From the NCBI GenBank assembly GCA_964511405.1, contig CAZEFK010000044.1:1-38575 (forward strand): a stretch of DNA of 38,575 nt, given 5' to 3'. The position numbers and the translations under genes were made by a program. The notes beneath the pieces are model-generated. The model was not told the origin of the DNA and did not search any database. It saw nothing but the letters and a program-made list of their open reading frames with translations. Of the stretch, positions 36,647 through 38,575 are shown in pieces (position 1 is the stretch's first letter; each line of letters opens with the position of its first letter). This DNA is from CAZEFK01 sp964511405 (GTDB lineage Bacteria > Pseudomonadota > Alphaproteobacteria > Elsterales > Elsteraceae).

Positions 36647-37333
36647 ATGACCGAGATCGTCGTCCACGGGTTTCCCTTCAGCACTTATGTCCGCAGCGTC
36701 ACCATGGCGCTCGAGATCAAGGGCGTCCCGTACCGGGTACGGTTTCTCGACCGGCGGGTGGTCGCCGGCGGCCTGCGCAGTGCCGAGCACTGGGAGATGC
36801 ATCCGTTCGCGCGGGTTCCCGTCCTCGATGACGGCGCGTTCCGGCTCTATGAGACCCAGGCGATCCTGCGGTACCTCGACGCCCGCTACCCGGAGCCGCC
36901 GCTGCAGCCGACCGAGCCGCGCGCCCTGGGGCGGATGAGCCAGGCCATGGGCATCCTCGACTGCTACCTGTTCGGGCAGGCGGTGCGGCCCATCGGGGCC
37001 GAGCGGGTGGTGCGCCCGGCGCTGATGGGCGCCGCACCCGACGAAGCGGTGGTGGCCCGGGCCTTGCCGGACGCCGAGCGCGCCCTGGCCGTCCTGGACC
37101 GCCTGCTTGCCGGCGACCGGTTCCTGGCCGGCGATCAGCTGTCGCTGGCCGACGTGATGCTGGCCCCGGCGCTGCACCTGATCGCGCCGGTGCCGGAGAT
37201 CCGCGGCATGCTCGACGGTACCGGGCTGTTCGCCTGGCTCGACCGGATGCTCGCGCATCCGAGCATGGTCGCGACGATGCCGCCGGCCGAGTTCAAGCTA
37301 CCGGCCCGCCTGCTGAGCCTCGAAGCCGCCTGA
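36647..37333 (+). CDS. Glutathione S-transferase
   Basis: This 228-aa protein has the thioredoxin-like N-terminal domain (IVVHGFPFSTYVRSVTMALEIKGVPY, Ser12 a candidate catalytic residue; NPxAR-like HPFARVPVLDDGAFRLYETQAILRYLD) and the all-helical C-terminal domain with the N-capping box LSLADVMLAPAL. It conjugates or reduces electrophiles with glutathione. It lies divergent to the ECF sigma gene, which may control it. A hairpin follows its stop codon. Confidence 0.93.
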   Translation: MTEIVVHGFPFSTYVRSVTMALEIKGVPYRVRFLDRRVVAGGLRSAEHWEMHPFARVPVLDDGAFRLYETQAILRYLDARYPEPPLQPTEPRALGRMSQAMGILDCYLFGQAVRPIGAERVVRPALMGAAPDEAVVARALPDAERALAVLDRLLAGDRFLAGDQLSLADVMLAPALHLIAPVPEIRGMLDGTGLFAWLDRMLAHPSMVATMPPAEFKLPARLLSLEAA

Positions 37334-37340
37334 GGACCAG

Positions 37341-37365
37341 CCCCGGCCTGGCGCGAGGGCCGGGG
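37341..37365 (+). terminator. Hairpin terminator after GST gene
   Basis: The stem ccccggcc (37341-37348) and ggccgggg (37358-37365) encloses a 9-base loop and is followed by CCTTCC. The T-tract is weak, so its strength is uncertain. Confidence 0.6.
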
Positions 37366-37448
37366 CCTTCCGCCGGTCGGGGCTGCGCCGGGCACGGCGC
37401 CTCTGCTGCGCGGCCGACAGCCGTCTTTGGGGCTCTCGCCATTGCGCA

Positions 37449-37489
37449 CCAGCCGCCTGTATGCCATTGTCATACGCCCTTGCGGCTGG
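37449..37489. promoter_or_regulatory. Nested inverted repeats at the TacA/TacT operon
   Basis: An outer perfect pair, ccagccgc (37449-37456) and gcggctgg (37482-37489), flanks an inner pair, GTATG (37459-37463) and CATAC (37471-37475). The inner dyad lies about 35 bp before the antitoxin ATG. It is the likely binding site for the RHH antitoxin complex. Confidence 0.6.
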
Positions 37490-37502
37490 AAGGAACCCCG
37501 CC

Positions 37503-37766
37503 ATGACGACCTCTGTGCTGAGCGTGCGCGTCAGCGAGGAGGAGCGCGCGCTTCTGGAGGCCGCTTCGGAACAGGCGCGGACCAGTCTCAGCGACTTCGT
37601 CCGGCGCAAGGCCCTGGAGGCAGCGGAAATCGACGTTCTGGAGCGCCGGATCGTTATCATTCCGGAGAAGGACTGGGAGGCATTCGAAGCTTGGGCGGCC
37701 CATCCGCCGCAGACGATCCCCGCGCTCGAAGAACTCGCAAGTACCAAGCCCAAATGGCAGGCATAG
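37503..37766 (+). CDS. DUF1778 (TacA-like) RHH antitoxin
   Basis: This 87-aa antitoxin has the DUF1778 ribbon-helix-helix, SVRVSEEERALLEAASEQARTSLSDFVRRKALEAAEIDVLERR, then a toxin-neutralising tail IIIPEKDWEAFEAW. Family members neutralise GNAT toxins and repress their own operon. The start at 37503 has GGAAGGAAC upstream. The gene overlaps the toxin by 13 bases. Confidence 0.92.
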   Translation: MTTSVLSVRVSEEERALLEAASEQARTSLSDFVRRKALEAAEIDVLERRIVIIPEKDWEAFEAWAAHPPQTIPALEELASTKPKWQA

Positions 37767-38266
37767 CGCCGCCGCGGCCGCTCGCCGATACCGATGACAG
37801 AAACAGGTTCGATTGCGGTCGGGAATCGATGAACCAATGGTTCCGGCGGCAAGCCTGGGCCAATCATACTGCCGGCATCTCACGGGCGAATGTGATTTGC
37901 GACGCCGTCGATGGCCGGGTTGTCGGCTATGTCACGTTGAGCGCCAGCCAGATCGAGCGGGCGGTGCTGCTCAAGGCCCATCAGCGCAACAAGCCCGATC
38001 CGGTGCCCACGACATTGCTTGGCCAACTCGCGGTCGACAAGACCAGTCAGGGACAGGGCTACGCCCGCTCTCTGCTGCTCTTCGCCCTGCGCACGGCGTT
38101 CAGGGCGTCCCGTGACGTCGGCAGCTTCGGCGTGATCACGCATCCCCTCGACGAGCTGGCCCGTCGCTTTTATGGCCGCTGGGGCTTCCAGGATCTCCCG
38201 TTCGATCCGCGCCGCGCCATGATCGTTCGTATCGCCGATCTGGAGCGGAGCGGCCTGGGCGACTGA
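37754..38266 (+). CDS. GNAT-family toxin (TacT/AtaT-like acetyltransferase)
   Basis: This 170-aa acetyltransferase has the acetyl-CoA motif QLAVDKTSQGQGYARSLL (QxxGxG/A region) and the conserved FYGRWGFQ near the C-terminus. TacT-type toxins acetylate the amino group of aminoacyl-tRNA and stop translation. The N-terminal DDRNRFDCGRESMNQWF is typical of this toxin group. The ATG at 37754 overlaps the antitoxin gene, and a longer frame from 37427 passes through the antitoxin and is unlikely. Confidence 0.92.
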   Translation: MAGIAPPRPLADTDDRNRFDCGRESMNQWFRRQAWANHTAGISRANVICDAVDGRVVGYVTLSASQIERAVLLKAHQRNKPDPVPTTLLGQLAVDKTSQGQGYARSLLLFALRTAFRASRDVGSFGVITHPLDELARRFYGRWGFQDLPFDPRRAMIVRIADLERSGLGD

Positions 38267-38312
38267 GACCGTTGCCGCCGGGGGCCGGCCGCCGGCTGCG
38301 AGGGGGCAAGTC

Positions 38313-38575
38313 CTACCCGGCGGCCGCCGTCCTCCGGGTGAGTAGCAGGCCGACGCCCAGCGCGATCATCGCCGCGCCCGAGCCCTCGCGCAGCCGGCGC
38401 ACCATGCCGGGGCGGGCGGCCATGCCCGCGCGCACGCCGCCGGCGGCGATCGCCACCAGCACGTCGACGCCCGTGTTCAGGGCCACCGACACCAGGCCGA
38501 GGGCGATGAACTGCGGGGCCACGCCGCCCGCCGCCGGGTCCACGAACTGCGGCACGAAGGCCAGGAAGAACGCCG
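38313..38575 (-). CDS. LysE-family exporter, C-terminal part cut by window edge
   Basis: The visible 87 codons hold AFFLAFVPQFVDP, a hallmark of the LysE/RhtB amino-acid exporter family, two further hydrophobic segments, and the C-terminus GVGLLLTRR. The 5' half lies beyond the right edge. The family exports amino acids or homoserine lactones. Confidence 0.85.
   Translation of the reverse strand, partial: AFFLAFVPQFVDPAAGGVAPQFIALGLVSVALNTGVDVLVAIAAGGVRAGMAARPGMVRRLREGSGAAMIALGVGLLLTRRTAAAG

Noticed and set aside
1..38575. CRISPR arrays, tRNA or rRNA genes, prophage genes
   Set aside because: No regularly spaced repeats, cloverleaf-like or rRNA-like sequences and no phage structural genes were seen by eye.

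Overview
The window is high-GC DNA with long divergent operons, many 4-base ATGA/GTGA gene overlaps and FNR/FixK-type operators. Protein sequences resemble alphaproteobacteria, most likely a Rhodospirillales-like lineage. This placement rests on gene content and sequence feel, not on a marker gene. No rRNA, tRNA or CRISPR array was seen.

Region 1 (1-923) holds the end of an IS66-type insertion sequence that abuts a PIN-toxin/RHH-antitoxin pair with a clear palindromic operator.

Region 2 (about 1,340-18,800) is the most coherent part: a stress/dormancy island. Six 14-bp FNR/FixK-like boxes sit upstream of the transcription units, four of them centred 60-67 bp before a start codon. The units are: a broken nitrate transporter (narK'); usp, a site-2 protease and a broken BON-domain gene; a host-attachment-like protein; a CBS-BON-HlyD fusion with an RbbA/YhhJ-type ABC exporter, a TMD-only ABC protein and an APH/P-loop kinase fusion; Hsp20, a Met-rich Spy-like protein and a frameshifted P-type ATPase with a C-terminal hemerythrin domain; a protein of unknown function, an RpoH-like sigma factor and a truncated FabI; and a small phasin-like protein followed by a terminator. 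The gene set parallels the mycobacterial DosR dormancy regulon. Here it appears wired to FNR/FixK, and at least four genes are decaying.

Region 3 (18,907-23,038, minus strand) is a tightly overlapped three-gene unit: an unknown 156-aa protein, an SNF2 helicase and a SWIM zinc-finger protein.

Region 4 (23,128-30,947, minus strand) is an eight-gene operon: LysR regulator, flavin monooxygenase, DsbA/HCCA-isomerase-like protein, unusual M19 dipeptidase, and a complete spermidine/putrescine-type ABC importer. It looks like an uptake-and-catabolism unit for an unidentified nitrogen compound. An operator palindrome lies at its promoter.

Region 5 (30,991-35,389) has a regulator remnant, a small SH3-like protein, and a quaternary-amine module: GlxA/GbdR-type AraC regulator and FAD oxidoreductase divergent from a GbcA/Stc2-type Rieske oxygenase.

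Region 6 (35,396-38,575) has an ECF sigma factor with a C-terminal SnoaL domain divergent from a glutathione S-transferase, a TacA/TacT-type (DUF1778/GNAT) toxin-antitoxin pair with nested inverted repeats, and the C-terminal part of a LysE exporter cut by the window edge.
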